Of a stretch of 14,180 nucleotides of DNA, positions 5,730 to 13,865 are shown piece after piece. Every line of letters starts with the position of its first letter. Positions within the stretch are counted from its first letter, which is position 1. A program made the position numbers and the translations under genes. Below the pieces are notes generated by a model. It did no database searches. It was not told the origin of the DNA and was given only the letters and a program-made list of their open reading frames with translations. Source of the DNA: JBBQSF01 sp038214085 (GTDB lineage Bacteria; Bacteroidota; Bacteroidia; Bacteroidales; CG2-30-32-10); the NCBI GenBank assembly GCA_038214085.1, contig JBBQSF010000078.1:1-14180 (forward strand), written 5' to 3'.

Positions 5730-6965
5730 ATGGACGCAATAAATTTAGTTGAATCCTTTTCGGAATTTAAAGAATTTAAAAATATCGATCGCGCTACAAT
5801 GATGCGCATTCTGGAAGATGTTTTCAGAGGCATGCTTGCCAAGAAATATGGTGCAGCCGAAAATTTCGATATCATTGTTAATGTTGACAAAGGTGACCTC
5901 GAAATCTGGCGTAACCGTATTATTGTTGAAGACAACAATGTGGAAGACGATAACCAGCAAATAGCCTATTCCGAAGCCATAAAAATTGAACCTGATTTTG
6001 AAATTGGTGAAGAAGTTTCGGAAGAATTTAAAATGGAAGGTTTCGGAAGAAGAGAAATACTTTCTATCCGTCAGAATCTGGCATCCAAAATTCTGGATCT
6101 TGAAAAGGACAATGTGTATAAAAAATATATGGAACGCATTGGCGATATTGTAACTGGTGAAGTTTACCAAGTATGGAAAAAAGAAATCATGCTTCTCGAC
6201 GATGAAGGTATTGAATTGATTCTTCCTAAAACAGAACAAATTCCTTCTGATTTTTTCCGCAAAGGAGACACTGCCCGTGCCGTTGTTCTAAAAGTGGATA
6301 TGAAAAACAATACTCCTGTAATTATTTTATCTCGTACTTCTCCGGTTTTCCTCGAACGTTTGTTTGAAGCCGAAGTCCCTGAAGTGTTTGACGGACTCAT
6401 TACCATTAAAAATATTGTTCGTGTTCCTGGTGAACGCGCAAAAGTTGCAGTGGAATCATACGACGACCGTATCGATCCTGTTGGCGCATGTGTTGGGATG
6501 AAAGGTTCTAGAATTCATGGTATTGTTAGAGAACTTAGAAATGAAAATATTGATGTGATTAATTTCACCACCAATTCTTCATTATATATCTCTCGTGCAT
6601 TAAGCCCTGCAAAGATTTCTTCTGTTAAACTTGATGAAGAAACCAAAAGAGCAGATGTTTATCTTAAACCAGATCAGGTTTCGCTGGCAATAGGAAAAGG
6701 TGGTTTTAATATTAAATTAGCCGGTAAACTAACGGGTTACGAAATTGACGTTTACCGTGATACCGATGAGGATTCAGAAGACGTTGATTTGTCCGAATTC
6801 TCTGACGAAATTGATGAATGGATCATCGATGAACTTAAAAACATAGGTTGCGATACCGCAAAAAGTGTTCTGGAATTGAGTATAGAAGAACTTGTAAAGC
6901 GTACTGACCTTGAAGAAGAAACAATTAAGGAAGTTATGCGAATTTTGAAATCAGAATTTGAATAA
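5730..6965 (+). CDS. nusA: Transcription termination/antitermination factor NusA, 411 aa
   Basis: NusA binds RNA polymerase and nascent RNA and modulates pausing, intrinsic termination and antitermination. The N-terminal polymerase-binding domain covers about 1-130, the S1 domain about 137-201 (starts G-D-I-V-T-G-E-V), KH1 carries G-M-K-G-S-R-I (256-262), and KH2 carries I-G-K-G-G (321-325). An acidic linker (344-362) leads to one C-terminal helix-hairpin-helix-type unit (about 363-410). Length and layout are normal for Bacteroidota, which lack the two acidic repeats of the E. coli protein. It lies between rimP and infB. In other bacteria NusA represses its own operon, and the leader hairpin upstream of rimP is a candidate site for such control. 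Confidence 0.97.
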   Translation: MDAINLVESFSEFKEFKNIDRATMMRILEDVFRGMLAKKYGAAENFDIIVNVDKGDLEIWRNRIIVEDNNVEDDNQQIAYSEAIKIEPDFEIGEEVSEEFKMEGFGRREILSIRQNLASKILDLEKDNVYKKYMERIGDIVTGEVYQVWKKEIMLLDDEGIELILPKTEQIPSDFFRKGDTARAVVLKVDMKNNTPVIILSRTSPVFLERLFEAEVPEVFDGLITIKNIVRVPGERAKVAVESYDDRIDPVGACVGMKGSRIHGIVRELRNENIDVINFTTNSSLYISRALSPAKISSVKLDEETKRADVYLKPDQVSLAIGKGGFNIKLAGKLTGYEIDVYRDTDEDSEDVDLSEFSDEIDEWIIDELKNIGCDTAKSVLELSIEELVKRTDLEEETIKEVMRILKSEFE

Positions 6966-7035
6966 AAAAATAATTAATTTTGCAATGGTTTTGGATGGTT
7001 TTGCCCTCCCAATTTAAAGAAATTTAAACAATTTT

Positions 7036-10000
7036 ATGACAGAAGGTCTATCAACAATCAGATTAAAAAAAGCACTCACTGAATTTAATTTGGGTTTATC
7101 TACCGCATTAGAATTCCTTTCAAAAAAAGGATTTCAGGTGGAAGCAAATCCAAATGCCAAAGTCACACAAGAAATGTATGATGCGTTGGTAAAGGAATTC
7201 CAATCGGAAAAAACGGCAAAGGAAGAATCGCAAAAACTCGGAGGACTTGCTTTTGCGAAGAAAGAAAGCCTTGTTCTGGACGAAAATAAACCTTCTGTAA
7301 AAAAAGAAATTGAACAGGAATCAGACGATCTGATTATCAAGGACAAATCATTGGTAAATAAAACAGAAAAAATATTTAAGGAAACTGAAACGCCAATTAA
7401 AACGCCTAAAGTAATTGGCAAAATGGAACTTCCGGACACTACTCCTAAACCGAAAGCAAAACCGGCGAAAGAAGAAGCTCCTAAACCACAGCCTGAACTC
7501 GAAGAAAAGATTGTAAAGGAAAAAGAACAGAGCATTCCTAAAAAAGTTAAGACAGAAGAACCTGCTGAACAACCTGACGTAACGGAAAAGAAAGCAGCAA
7601 CCAATAAAATCGAAACCAAAAGCAAATCAGAACCTAAATCTAAAGAAAAAACCGAAGAAAATTTTATTCCTACCGAAGTTGAATTCGACAGCAATATCAA
7701 GGTGGTTGGTAAAATCAACCTTGATGAGATGAACAATAAAACCAAGCCGAATAAAAAATCAAAACAGGAAAAAATAGAAGAAAAACAAAAAGAAAAAGAA
7801 TCGGCTCAAAAAATTCAGGAAACAATCAATCAGCAGCATGTTGTGGAAGTTATTCCTGAAGAAAAACCTGTTGAAGAAATTCCTGAAGTGAAATCCGAAG
7901 AAGTACCCGATAAAATAGTTGATAAAGTACCCGATAATTTCATTAAAACTGAATTCAGAAAACTGGGCGGTGTTACTATTTTGGGGCGAATGGAACTTCC
8001 GGTAAAAGAACCAGCAAAAAAACCTGTTGCGTCTTCATCTGATGAATCAAAATCGAAGAAGAAAAAGCGCAAGAGAATTCAGAAGGATCAGAAACCATTT
8101 AATCCAAACCCAACAGAAAATAAAGGACCAAATACGCCACAAACAACCAATAAGCCAGGAACAACTGGGCAAACTGAAAGACCTAAATTTAAAGATAAAA
8201 AGCATTTCAAAAAAGAAGTAGAAAAAGTTGCTGCAACCGAAGAGGAAATCCAGAAACAGATTAAGGAAACTCTTGCCCGTTTAAGTGGTGCAGGTAAGTC
8301 GAAAACTTCAAAATACCGTAAGATGAAACGTGAAACTGTGAGCCAGCATGCACAGGATGAACTTGAGCGTTTAGAAGAAGACAAAAAAATAATTAAAGTT
8401 ACTGAATTCGTTACTGCCAGCGAACTTGCTACCATGATGAATGTACCGGTTTCTGCAATTATTTCCACATGCATGAATCTTGGTTTGTTTGTTTCTATAA
8501 ACCAGAGAATAGATGCAGAAACCCTTACCATTATTGCCGATGAGTTTAATTACAAAGTTGAATTCGTTAGCGTTGATGTGCAGGAAGCCATTCGTGAAGA
8601 AGAAGACAAACCTGAAGAACTGATTCATCGTTCGCCTATTGTAACGGTTATGGGACATGTGGATCATGGTAAAACATCACTCCTCGATTATATCCGGAAA
8701 GCAAATGTAATTGCAGGAGAAGCCGGAGGAATTACCCAGCATGTTGGAGCTTATGAAGTGAAACTGGAAAACGGAAAAAGAATTACTTTCCTTGATACTC
8801 CAGGTCACGAAGCATTTACAGCAATGCGTGCCCGTGGCGCCCAAGTTACGGATATCGTAATTGTTGTGGTTGCCGCTGACGATAGCGTTATGCCTCAAAC
8901 AGTTGAAGCTATAAATCATGCTTCTGCAGCAGGTGTTCCAATTATTTTTGCAATCAATAAAATTGATAAGCCAAATGCAAATGCCGAGAAAATTAAAGAG
9001 CAGCTTGCAAACCTGAACTACCTTGTAGAAGATTGGGGTGGCAAATTCCAATCGCAGGAAATTTCTGCTAAAAAAGGAATAAATGTCGAAAATCTTTTGG
9101 AAAAAGTACTTCTTGAAGCTGAACTTCTTGAACTCAAGGCAAATCCTAACCGTATGGCTTACGGGACTGTTATTGAATCATCGCTTGATAAAGGCCGGGG
9201 ATATGTAGTTAAAATGCTGGTTATGAACGGAACGCTGAAAATTGGCGATATCGTTCTAGCAGGTTGTACTTATGGAAGAGTGAAAGCCATGTTCAACGAG
9301 CGCAATGTCAGTATTAAAACGGCAGGACCATCAGTTCCTGTTATGCTGCTTGGATTAAACGGAGCACCTCAGGCAGGTGATAAGTTTAACGTTATGGAAA
9401 GCGAACATGAAGTTAAAAGTATTGCAACAAAACGCTTGCAATTGCAACGTGAACAAGGAATTAGAACACAAAAACACATTACACTCGACGAAATCGGCCG
9501 TCGTATTGCTATTGGTGATTTTAAAGAACTTAATGTAATTGTTAAAGGCGACGTCGATGGATCTATTGAAGCGCTTACCGATTCAATTCTTAAATTATCC
9601 AATACCGAAGTACAGGTTAATGTTATCCATAAATCTGTTGGTCAGATCACCGAATCGGATGTACTTCTCGCATCAGCATCAAATGCTGTTATTATAGGAT
9701 TCCAGGTTCGCCCATCAGTAAATGCCCGTAAAATAGCCGAACAGGAGCAAATTGATATCAGACTTTATTCCATTATTTACAGTGCGATAAACGAGCTAAA
9801 ATCCGCAATTGAGGGTATGCTCGCACCTGAGATCGAAGAAAAAATTATCTGCAACATCGAAATCCGCGAAGTTTATCATATAACTAAAGTGGGAAGCGTT
9901 GCTGGTTGTATGGTTCTTGATGGTAAAGTTACCCGCAACACAAAAATTCGTGTAATCCGCGACGGTATTGTTGTTCACACTGGCGAACTGGGTTCATTAA

Positions 10001-10134
10001 AACGTTTTAAGGATGATGTTCGCGAAGTGTCTACAGGTTATGAATGTGGCTTAAATATCAATCACTTTAACGACATTAAAGAAGGTGATATTATTGAAGG
10101 TTACGAACAGGTAGAAAAGAAAAGAACACTTTAG
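7036..10134 (+). CDS. infB: Translation initiation factor IF-2, 1032 aa
   Basis: IF-2 is the GTPase that brings initiator tRNA to the 30S subunit and promotes subunit joining. An N-terminal helical unit (about 6-55, R-L-K-K-A-L-T-E-F-N) is followed by about 390 residues of Lys/Glu/Pro-rich, probably disordered sequence. An IF2_N domain (about 452-510) precedes the G domain with G1 G-H-V-D-H-G-K-T (540-547), G3 D-T-P-G-H (587-591), G4 N-K-I-D (641-644) and G5 S-A-K (677-679). Domains II, III and C2 follow to the end. The variable region holds three spaced copies of a short motif (V-I-G-K-M-E-L-P, V-V-G-K-I-N-L-D, I-L-G-R-M-E-L-P). The 70-base gap after nusA contains TAATTTTG (6975-6982), without a well-placed -33 box, so expression is mainly from the operon promoter. 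The downstream neighbour rnhA converges. Confidence 0.97.
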   Translation: MTEGLSTIRLKKALTEFNLGLSTALEFLSKKGFQVEANPNAKVTQEMYDALVKEFQSEKTAKEESQKLGGLAFAKKESLVLDENKPSVKKEIEQESDDLIIKDKSLVNKTEKIFKETETPIKTPKVIGKMELPDTTPKPKAKPAKEEAPKPQPELEEKIVKEKEQSIPKKVKTEEPAEQPDVTEKKAATNKIETKSKSEPKSKEKTEENFIPTEVEFDSNIKVVGKINLDEMNNKTKPNKKSKQEKIEEKQKEKESAQKIQETINQQHVVEVIPEEKPVEEIPEVKSEEVPDKIVDKVPDNFIKTEFRKLGGVTILGRMELPVKEPAKKPVASSSDESKSKKKKRKRIQKDQKPFNPNPTENKGPNTPQTTNKPGTTGQTERPKFKDKKHFKKEVEKVAATEEEIQKQIKETLARLSGAGKSKTSKYRKMKRETVSQHAQDELERLEEDKKIIKVTEFVTASELATMMNVPVSAIISTCMNLGLFVSINQRIDAETLTIIADEFNYKVEFVSVDVQEAIREEEDKPEELIHRSPIVTVMGHVDHGKTSLLDYIRKANVIAGEAGGITQHVGAYEVKLENGKRITFLDTPGHEAFTAMRARGAQVTDIVIVVVAADDSVMPQTVEAINHASAAGVPIIFAINKIDKPNANAEKIKEQLANLNYLVEDWGGKFQSQEISAKKGINVENLLEKVLLEAELLELKANPNRMAYGTVIESSLDKGRGYVVKMLVMNGTLKIGDIVLAGCTYGRVKAMFNERNVSIKTAGPSVPVMLLGLNGAPQAGDKFNVMESEHEVKSIATKRLQLQREQGIRTQKHITLDEIGRRIAIGDFKELNVIVKGDVDGSIEALTDSILKLSNTEVQVNVIHKSVGQITESDVLLASASNAVIIGFQVRPSVNARKIAEQEQIDIRLYSIIYSAINELKSAIEGMLAPEIEEKIICNIEIREVYHITKVGSVAGCMVLDGKVTRNTKIRVIRDGIVVHTGELGSLKRFKDDVREVSTGYECGLNINHFNDIKEGDIIEGYEQVEKKRTL

Positions 10135-10149
10135 CACAAGGTTTTTTCT

Positions 10150-10626
10150 TTAAAACAATTCATCTTCCTTACTGTTTTGCTCATACCATTCATCAACATT
10201 TAGTTTGGGATGGTTTGATGCTTCCACCGCCAGCCTGTCGCAATTGTTGTTTTCAACATTGTTGGCATGTCCCTTAACCCAGATAAATTTTACCTTGTGT
10301 TTTGCCGCGATTTTTAAATAACGCAACCACAAATCCTGATTCTTCTTTTTCTTGAATCCGTTTTTATACCAAGTAAAAACCCAACCTTTTTCAACTGCTT
10401 CGGCAACGTATTTTGAATCGGTGTAAACAGTTACATTGCAATTGTCAAATTTCAGTGCTTCGAGCCCGGTAATTACGCCTAAAAGTTCCATGCGGTTGTT
10501 TGTAGTTAATCGGAAACCAGCAGAAAGCTCTTTACGGAATTTCCCCGAAATAAGAATAGTGCCAAAGCCTCCCTTTCCGGGATTTCCCTTGGCACTACCA
10601 TCAGAATAGATAATGATATTATGCAA
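10150..10626 (-). CDS. rnhA: Ribonuclease HI, 158 aa
   Basis: RNase HI cuts the RNA strand of RNA-DNA hybrids, removing primers and R-loops. The four catalytic acids are present: D9 in Y-S-D-G-S, E47 in N-R-M-E-L, D70 in Y-T-D-S-K, and D130 in N-C-D-R-L-A, with the catalytic-loop histidine H120 in K-G-H-A. The basic handle W-Y-K-N-G-F-K-K-K-K-N (86-96) is typical of bacterial RNase HI. The length is normal. The start must be TTG at 10624-10626: the stop of the upstream gene is in the same frame only 6 bases earlier, and the next methionine is at residue 46, beyond the first catalytic acid. This tight spacing suggests co-transcription, and perhaps coupled translation, with the upstream secreted-protein gene. 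Confidence 0.95.
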   Translation of the reverse strand: MHNIIIYSDGSAKGNPGKGGFGTILISGKFRKELSAGFRLTTNNRMELLGVITGLEALKFDNCNVTVYTDSKYVAEAVEKGWVFTWYKNGFKKKKNQDLWLRYLKIAAKHKVKFIWVKGHANNVENNNCDRLAVEASNHPKLNVDEWYEQNSKEDELF

Positions 10627-10632
10627 AAAATA

Positions 10633-11349
10633 TTATTTTGTGATTTTATTTAACAACTGATACGAGAGCATCTTTCCGTTTTTACTGTATGCCTCATTTC
10701 TTACCATACCTACTTCTGGAGCATAATATTCAGCTGTTTTTGTGTTAAACGGAATCGACATATTCATAACAATGTTTTCCATTTTTACATCCGAAGTTAT
10801 TTTTGTTGCAGTATAGGTTCCAGTTGGTGTGGTCACCGATTCTTTGCCACCAACTTTTCTATTGTAATAAGTTATTTTCATAGTTGCAAACAAAGCCCCT
10901 TTGTCGTATACCGTAATTGTCATTGTTCCGTCTGTCAGGCTCATGCCTTCGGTTAGTGTTTGAGGATACTCCATGTAAACTCCTTCAGCTTTAACATCCA
11001 TACCTTCCCATTGTTTTTTTGATTCAGCTGAAATGAGCGATTGCAAGTCGAAAAGCAAAGTTGTTCCGTTGCATTTAATATTCACATTTGCGGTTGATTC
11101 TTCTTTTCCTTTTTTATCATAAGAGATAGAAGTAATATTTGCAACATTATACCCATCAGCCGATGCTGTGGCAGAATTCACTTTTTGAGATACAGATCCA
11201 CTGGCCTTGTCACCGGAATCGTACATTTGATATTCATACACAGTGCCTGCTACCAGAGGCATGTACAAATCACAATTTTGCGCCTTTGTTTCAGATGCGG
11301 CCATTATTAAGGCTATGGTTCCAAGAATAAAATACAGTTTGTTTTTCAT
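10633..11349 (-). CDS. Secreted protein of unknown function, 238 aa (possibly TapB/DUF3108-like)
   Basis: The N-terminus is a Sec signal peptide: M-K-N-K-L, a hydrophobic core to residue 17, and a probable cut near T-K-A-Q (about residue 24). The mature part starts with C-D-L-Y-M-P-L-V-A-G-T-V-Y-E-Y-Q-M-Y-D, then mostly beta strands, including T-P-T-G-T-Y-T-A-T-K-I-T and Y-Y-A-P-E-V-G-M-V-R-N-E. This pattern (a PLxxGTxYEY opening, a later GTYxxxK strand, and WYAPxVGxVR-like text near the end) recalls the DUF3108/TapB-like group found in many Bacteroidota, whose function is unknown; I hold this as a tentative match. The cysteine is not placed for a lipoprotein, since no lipobox precedes it. 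No T9SS sorting domain is visible, so the product is probably periplasmic or outer-membrane associated. It precedes rnhA by 6 bases. Confidence 0.8.
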   Translation of the reverse strand: MKNKLYFILGTIALIMAASETKAQNCDLYMPLVAGTVYEYQMYDSGDKASGSVSQKVNSATASADGYNVANITSISYDKKGKEESTANVNIKCNGTTLLFDLQSLISAESKKQWEGMDVKAEGVYMEYPQTLTEGMSLTDGTMTITVYDKGALFATMKITYYNRKVGGKESVTTPTGTYTATKITSDVKMENIVMNMSIPFNTKTAEYYAPEVGMVRNEAYSKNGKMLSYQLLNKITK

Positions 11350-11392
11350 AGGAGTATTGTTTTGATTAATGAGTTAATTGTTAAAATTAGTA

Positions 11393-11400
11393 CAAAAATA
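11393..11400 (-). promoter_or_regulatory. Candidate -7 element (TATTTTTG) for the secreted-protein/rnhA pair
   Basis: On the minus strand TATTTTTG fits TANNTTTG, 43 bases before the ATG at 11349. No exact TTTG box is seen 17-23 bases upstream of it, so this remains a weak call. The rest of the 144-base gap (11350-11493) holds no gene that I can support. Confidence 0.35.
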
Positions 11401-11493
11401 GTGTTTTTTATTTATAGTAAAAATGCTCTTGAGGATTTGACCGGCAAATATTAGAGTGTGCGGGGATAAATTGATTAAACGATATTTGAGTTT

Positions 11494-12705
11494 TTATCTC
11501 TGTACTGAAAACACTTTACTGAATTGGTTTTTTTGAGTATTAACTGTACATAAAAAAGTGCCTGATAATTCCGTATTCCATTTGAAATCCGTTTTCCCAG
11601 CTGGTAAATTACCCGAGAAAAGTTCAGCGCATTTTTTTCCGTCAATGGTATAAATCTCTATGATAGCATTTGATTCCTGAATTAGCTCGATTGAAATTGT
11701 AATTTGACTGTTGCTTGGATTTGGGAAAAAATTAATTTCAATATGGGATAGCTGATTGTTTGCAATCCCGTTAAACGCCTCAGCAGAGCGGAATATGGAA
11801 GAATCACCAGTAGATAAATATATCGTATTGCTTGAATCGGAACTAATGCTTAATATCTTTAAAGAAGAAAGGCCGGAGATTTCCTGTGTCCAGTAAAGAT
11901 TGTTTTTTCGCAATACATAAACACCATTTGTTTCGGTACCTGCAAACAAATTACCTTGGTTATCGGCGTAAATTGTATTAACTTTTTGATTGTTCAATGC
12001 CTGTATTGGGGTCCATTGGGCTCCAAGATTGTCAGAGTTAAATAGTCCGCTATCCGTAGCGCAGTAAAAAATAGTGTTGCAAAAAATCACATCATTGATT
12101 CTTTTTGATTTTAGCCCTGTATTTAAAGTTTTCCATGTAGAGCCATTGTTTGATGAATGGTAAAGCCCTTTTGCATTGGTGCCGGCATACAGCAAACTAT
12201 CGCCCAATGAATAAACACAACGCACACCATCGCAGCAAAATCCAAATTCTGTCCAGGTTGCGCCACTATCGTTCGAACGGAAAATGCCATCGGCAAGCTG
12301 ACCAGCGTATAGCCAGCCGTTTTCCGATTCATTAAAATCACTTATAGAAATTCCTGTTCCGTTCATTACTCCCTGATTCCAATTGGTGGCATCGGGCGAA
12401 CTGAAAAAAGTATAACCTGTTGATCCGGTAAAATATTTCCCGTATGAGGTTTTTAACATGCAAAATAAATTGTTATTTGTGATTCCATTATTCATGGCTG
12501 TCCATGTATTTCCCTTATTTGCAGTACAAAAAAGCCCGACACCGTTGCTTAGTGCAAAAACCGAATCATTATTGGCACAGTAAACTTTATTTACGTTAAC
12601 ATTCTCATTGTATGTTGTGTTTTGCCATGCTATCTGTGCCGTCGAAAGCAGCGGAAGCGCAGCCAGACAAATAATAAATGCTGTTTTTTTTATCATTTTA
12701 TTCAT
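11494..12705 (-). CDS. T9SS-exported Asp-box (BNR/sortilin-like) beta-propeller protein, 403 aa
   Basis: A signal peptide covers about 1-24 (basic start, hydrophobic core, cut near S-T-A-Q). The body has six repeats about 40 residues apart, each ending in an Asp-box-like S-x-x-x-G-x-x-W; the tryptophans are at 68, 109, 151, 191, 231 and 272. The best copies are S-N-D-S-G-A-T-W, S-S-N-N-G-S-T-W and S-D-N-L-G-A-Q-W. This predicts a propeller of about six or seven blades. Residues from about 326 (F-F-P-N-P-S-N-S-Q-I-T) to the end form a T9SS type A sorting domain, so the protein should be secreted or surface-anchored. Asp-box propellers serve as binding scaffolds or glycosidases; no sialidase catalytic set is seen. 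The start overlaps the dehydrogenase stop by 4 bases (ATGA); ATG at 12696 is an alternative. Blade 3 carries C-C-D-G-V-R-C (157-163), possibly disulfide-bonded. Confidence 0.88.
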   Translation of the reverse strand: MNKMIKKTAFIICLAALPLLSTAQIAWQNTTYNENVNVNKVYCANNDSVFALSNGVGLFCTANKGNTWTAMNNGITNNNLFCMLKTSYGKYFTGSTGYTFFSSPDATNWNQGVMNGTGISISDFNESENGWLYAGQLADGIFRSNDSGATWTEFGFCCDGVRCVYSLGDSLLYAGTNAKGLYHSSNNGSTWKTLNTGLKSKRINDVIFCNTIFYCATDSGLFNSDNLGAQWTPIQALNNQKVNTIYADNQGNLFAGTETNGVYVLRKNNLYWTQEISGLSSLKILSISSDSSNTIYLSTGDSSIFRSAEAFNGIANNQLSHIEINFFPNPSNSQITISIELIQESNAIIEIYTIDGKKCAELFSGNLPAGKTDFKWNTELSGTFLCTVNTQKNQFSKVFSVQR

Positions 12706-13841
12706 TGCATTTTATCAATTAAATTCCTAAGGTCAGTTTCAGTTAGCGAATAATTAGCGCCAGAAACTTTATTCATTACCATGGTTTCAAAAATCTGATG
12801 TTTTGAATCTTCTGTAATTCCTATTTCCGAAAGGGAAGTTGGGCAGCCAATGGATTTGAAAAAATATTTGAAGCAATTACTTATTTTATCTAGATTTTTT
12901 TCTCCGAATAATTCCATTCCCAAATGTTCAAGTTTTTCTCCTAATTTTTCGTGCAGAATATTTATCCATGCAGGATATACAATAGAAAGTGATGCGCCGT
13001 GAGGCGTGTCGAAAAGCAGAGATAAAATATGCCCGGCATTATGCACACCCCAGTCGCCGCTTGATTTTCCGGCAAGGGTAATTCCATTCAGCCCAAGAGT
13101 TGCTGCATACATAATCTTTTCCCTGTATTCATAATTTTTGAGATCCGTTAACAGCATGGGGCCATAGAACATGGCTTCTTTAATAATTGAAATAGCAATT
13201 CGATCGGAGAGCGTGGTGTCTCCCTTTCCAAAATAGGCTTCAAGGCAATGTGCAATCAAATCGGCAATGCCATAAGCTGTATAGTTTTGTGGAACAGAAA
13301 ATGTGTATTGCGGGTCGAGAAAAGAATCTTTAGGAAAGCAAAGCGGATGTCCCCAACCAAGCTTCTGTCGTGATTTCTGGTTCTGAAGCACAGCAAACGG
13401 ATTCATTTCAGTGCCTGTTGCTGCCAGCGTAAGAACTGCGATAAGTGGAACAGACGAAACAGGTTTCTTTAAGCCACTGTAAAAGTCCCATGCACTATGT
13501 GATACAGGAATTGAAATAGAAATAATTTTTGCAGAATCAATAACACTTCCACCACCAACAGCTAGGATAACATCCACTTGGTTGTTACGGCCTAAACGAG
13601 CAGCAAAATCAACATCTTCAACAATTGGGTTCGGTCGAATTCCACTGTATTCAAATATTTCGGCACCAATATTTTTTAATTGCACCATCACTTCATTATA
13701 AATACCGTTTTCTTTAATTGAATTACGGCCATAAACAAGCAAAACTCTATTTCCATATTTTGCAATGGTACTGCCCAGGTTATTGATTGTATTTTTCCCA
13801 AAATGTAGTTTTGTTGGGTTATATAGTGTGAAGTTTTCCAT
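12702..13841 (-). CDS. Iron-containing alcohol dehydrogenase (YqhD/BdhA-like), 379 aa
   Basis: Group III metal-dependent alcohol dehydrogenases reduce aldehydes or oxidise alcohols with NAD(P)H. Family marks are the opening N-F-T-L-Y-N-P-T-K-L-H-F-G-K, the nucleotide-binding G-G-G-S-V (96-100) followed by D102 and K105, and the T-L-A-A-T-G-T-E-M-N segment (138-147). The metal ligands are D194 and H198 in A-D-L-I-A-H, H271 in N-A-G-H, and H281 in T-P-H-G. The length is normal. The opening residues and the D-W-x-x-H-x-x-G-H pattern point to the YqhD/butanol dehydrogenase branch, which favours NADPH and short aldehydes; G39-R40-N41-S42 replaces the G-G-G-S turn of YqhD, so the cofactor preference is uncertain. 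It is cytosolic. It follows uvrC by 24 bases and overlaps the propeller gene by 4 bases, so all three probably share a transcript. Confidence 0.93.
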   Translation of the reverse strand: MENFTLYNPTKLHFGKNTINNLGSTIAKYGNRVLLVYGRNSIKENGIYNEVMVQLKNIGAEIFEYSGIRPNPIVEDVDFAARLGRNNQVDVILAVGGGSVIDSAKIISISIPVSHSAWDFYSGLKKPVSSVPLIAVLTLAATGTEMNPFAVLQNQKSRQKLGWGHPLCFPKDSFLDPQYTFSVPQNYTAYGIADLIAHCLEAYFGKGDTTLSDRIAISIIKEAMFYGPMLLTDLKNYEYREKIMYAATLGLNGITLAGKSSGDWGVHNAGHILSLLFDTPHGASLSIVYPAWINILHEKLGEKLEHLGMELFGEKNLDKISNCFKYFFKSIGCPTSLSEIGITEDSKHQIFETMVMNKVSGANYSLTETDLRNLIDKMQ

Positions 13842-13865
13842 TTCAAATAGTTTATTTCAACAAAG

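Noticed and set aside
5745..6239. 164-residue open frame on the minus strand within nusA
   Set aside because: Antisense shadow of a well-conserved gene, Phe- and Ile-rich, with no family resemblance.
6957..6982. Separate infB promoter (TTTG ... TAATTTTG)
   Set aside because: The -7 box fits, but the TTTG is only 14 bases away, shorter than the usual 17-23 spacing; AT-rich sequence makes such boxes common.
7134..7745. 203-residue open frame on the minus strand within infB
   Set aside because: It is antisense to the low-complexity Lys/Glu region; the Ser/Leu/Phe-rich translation is what that composition gives on the opposite strand.
10110..10152. Terminator after infB
   Set aside because: There is a T6 run (10142-10147), but the only possible stem is an irregular A/G-rich to T/C-rich pairing with no GC core.
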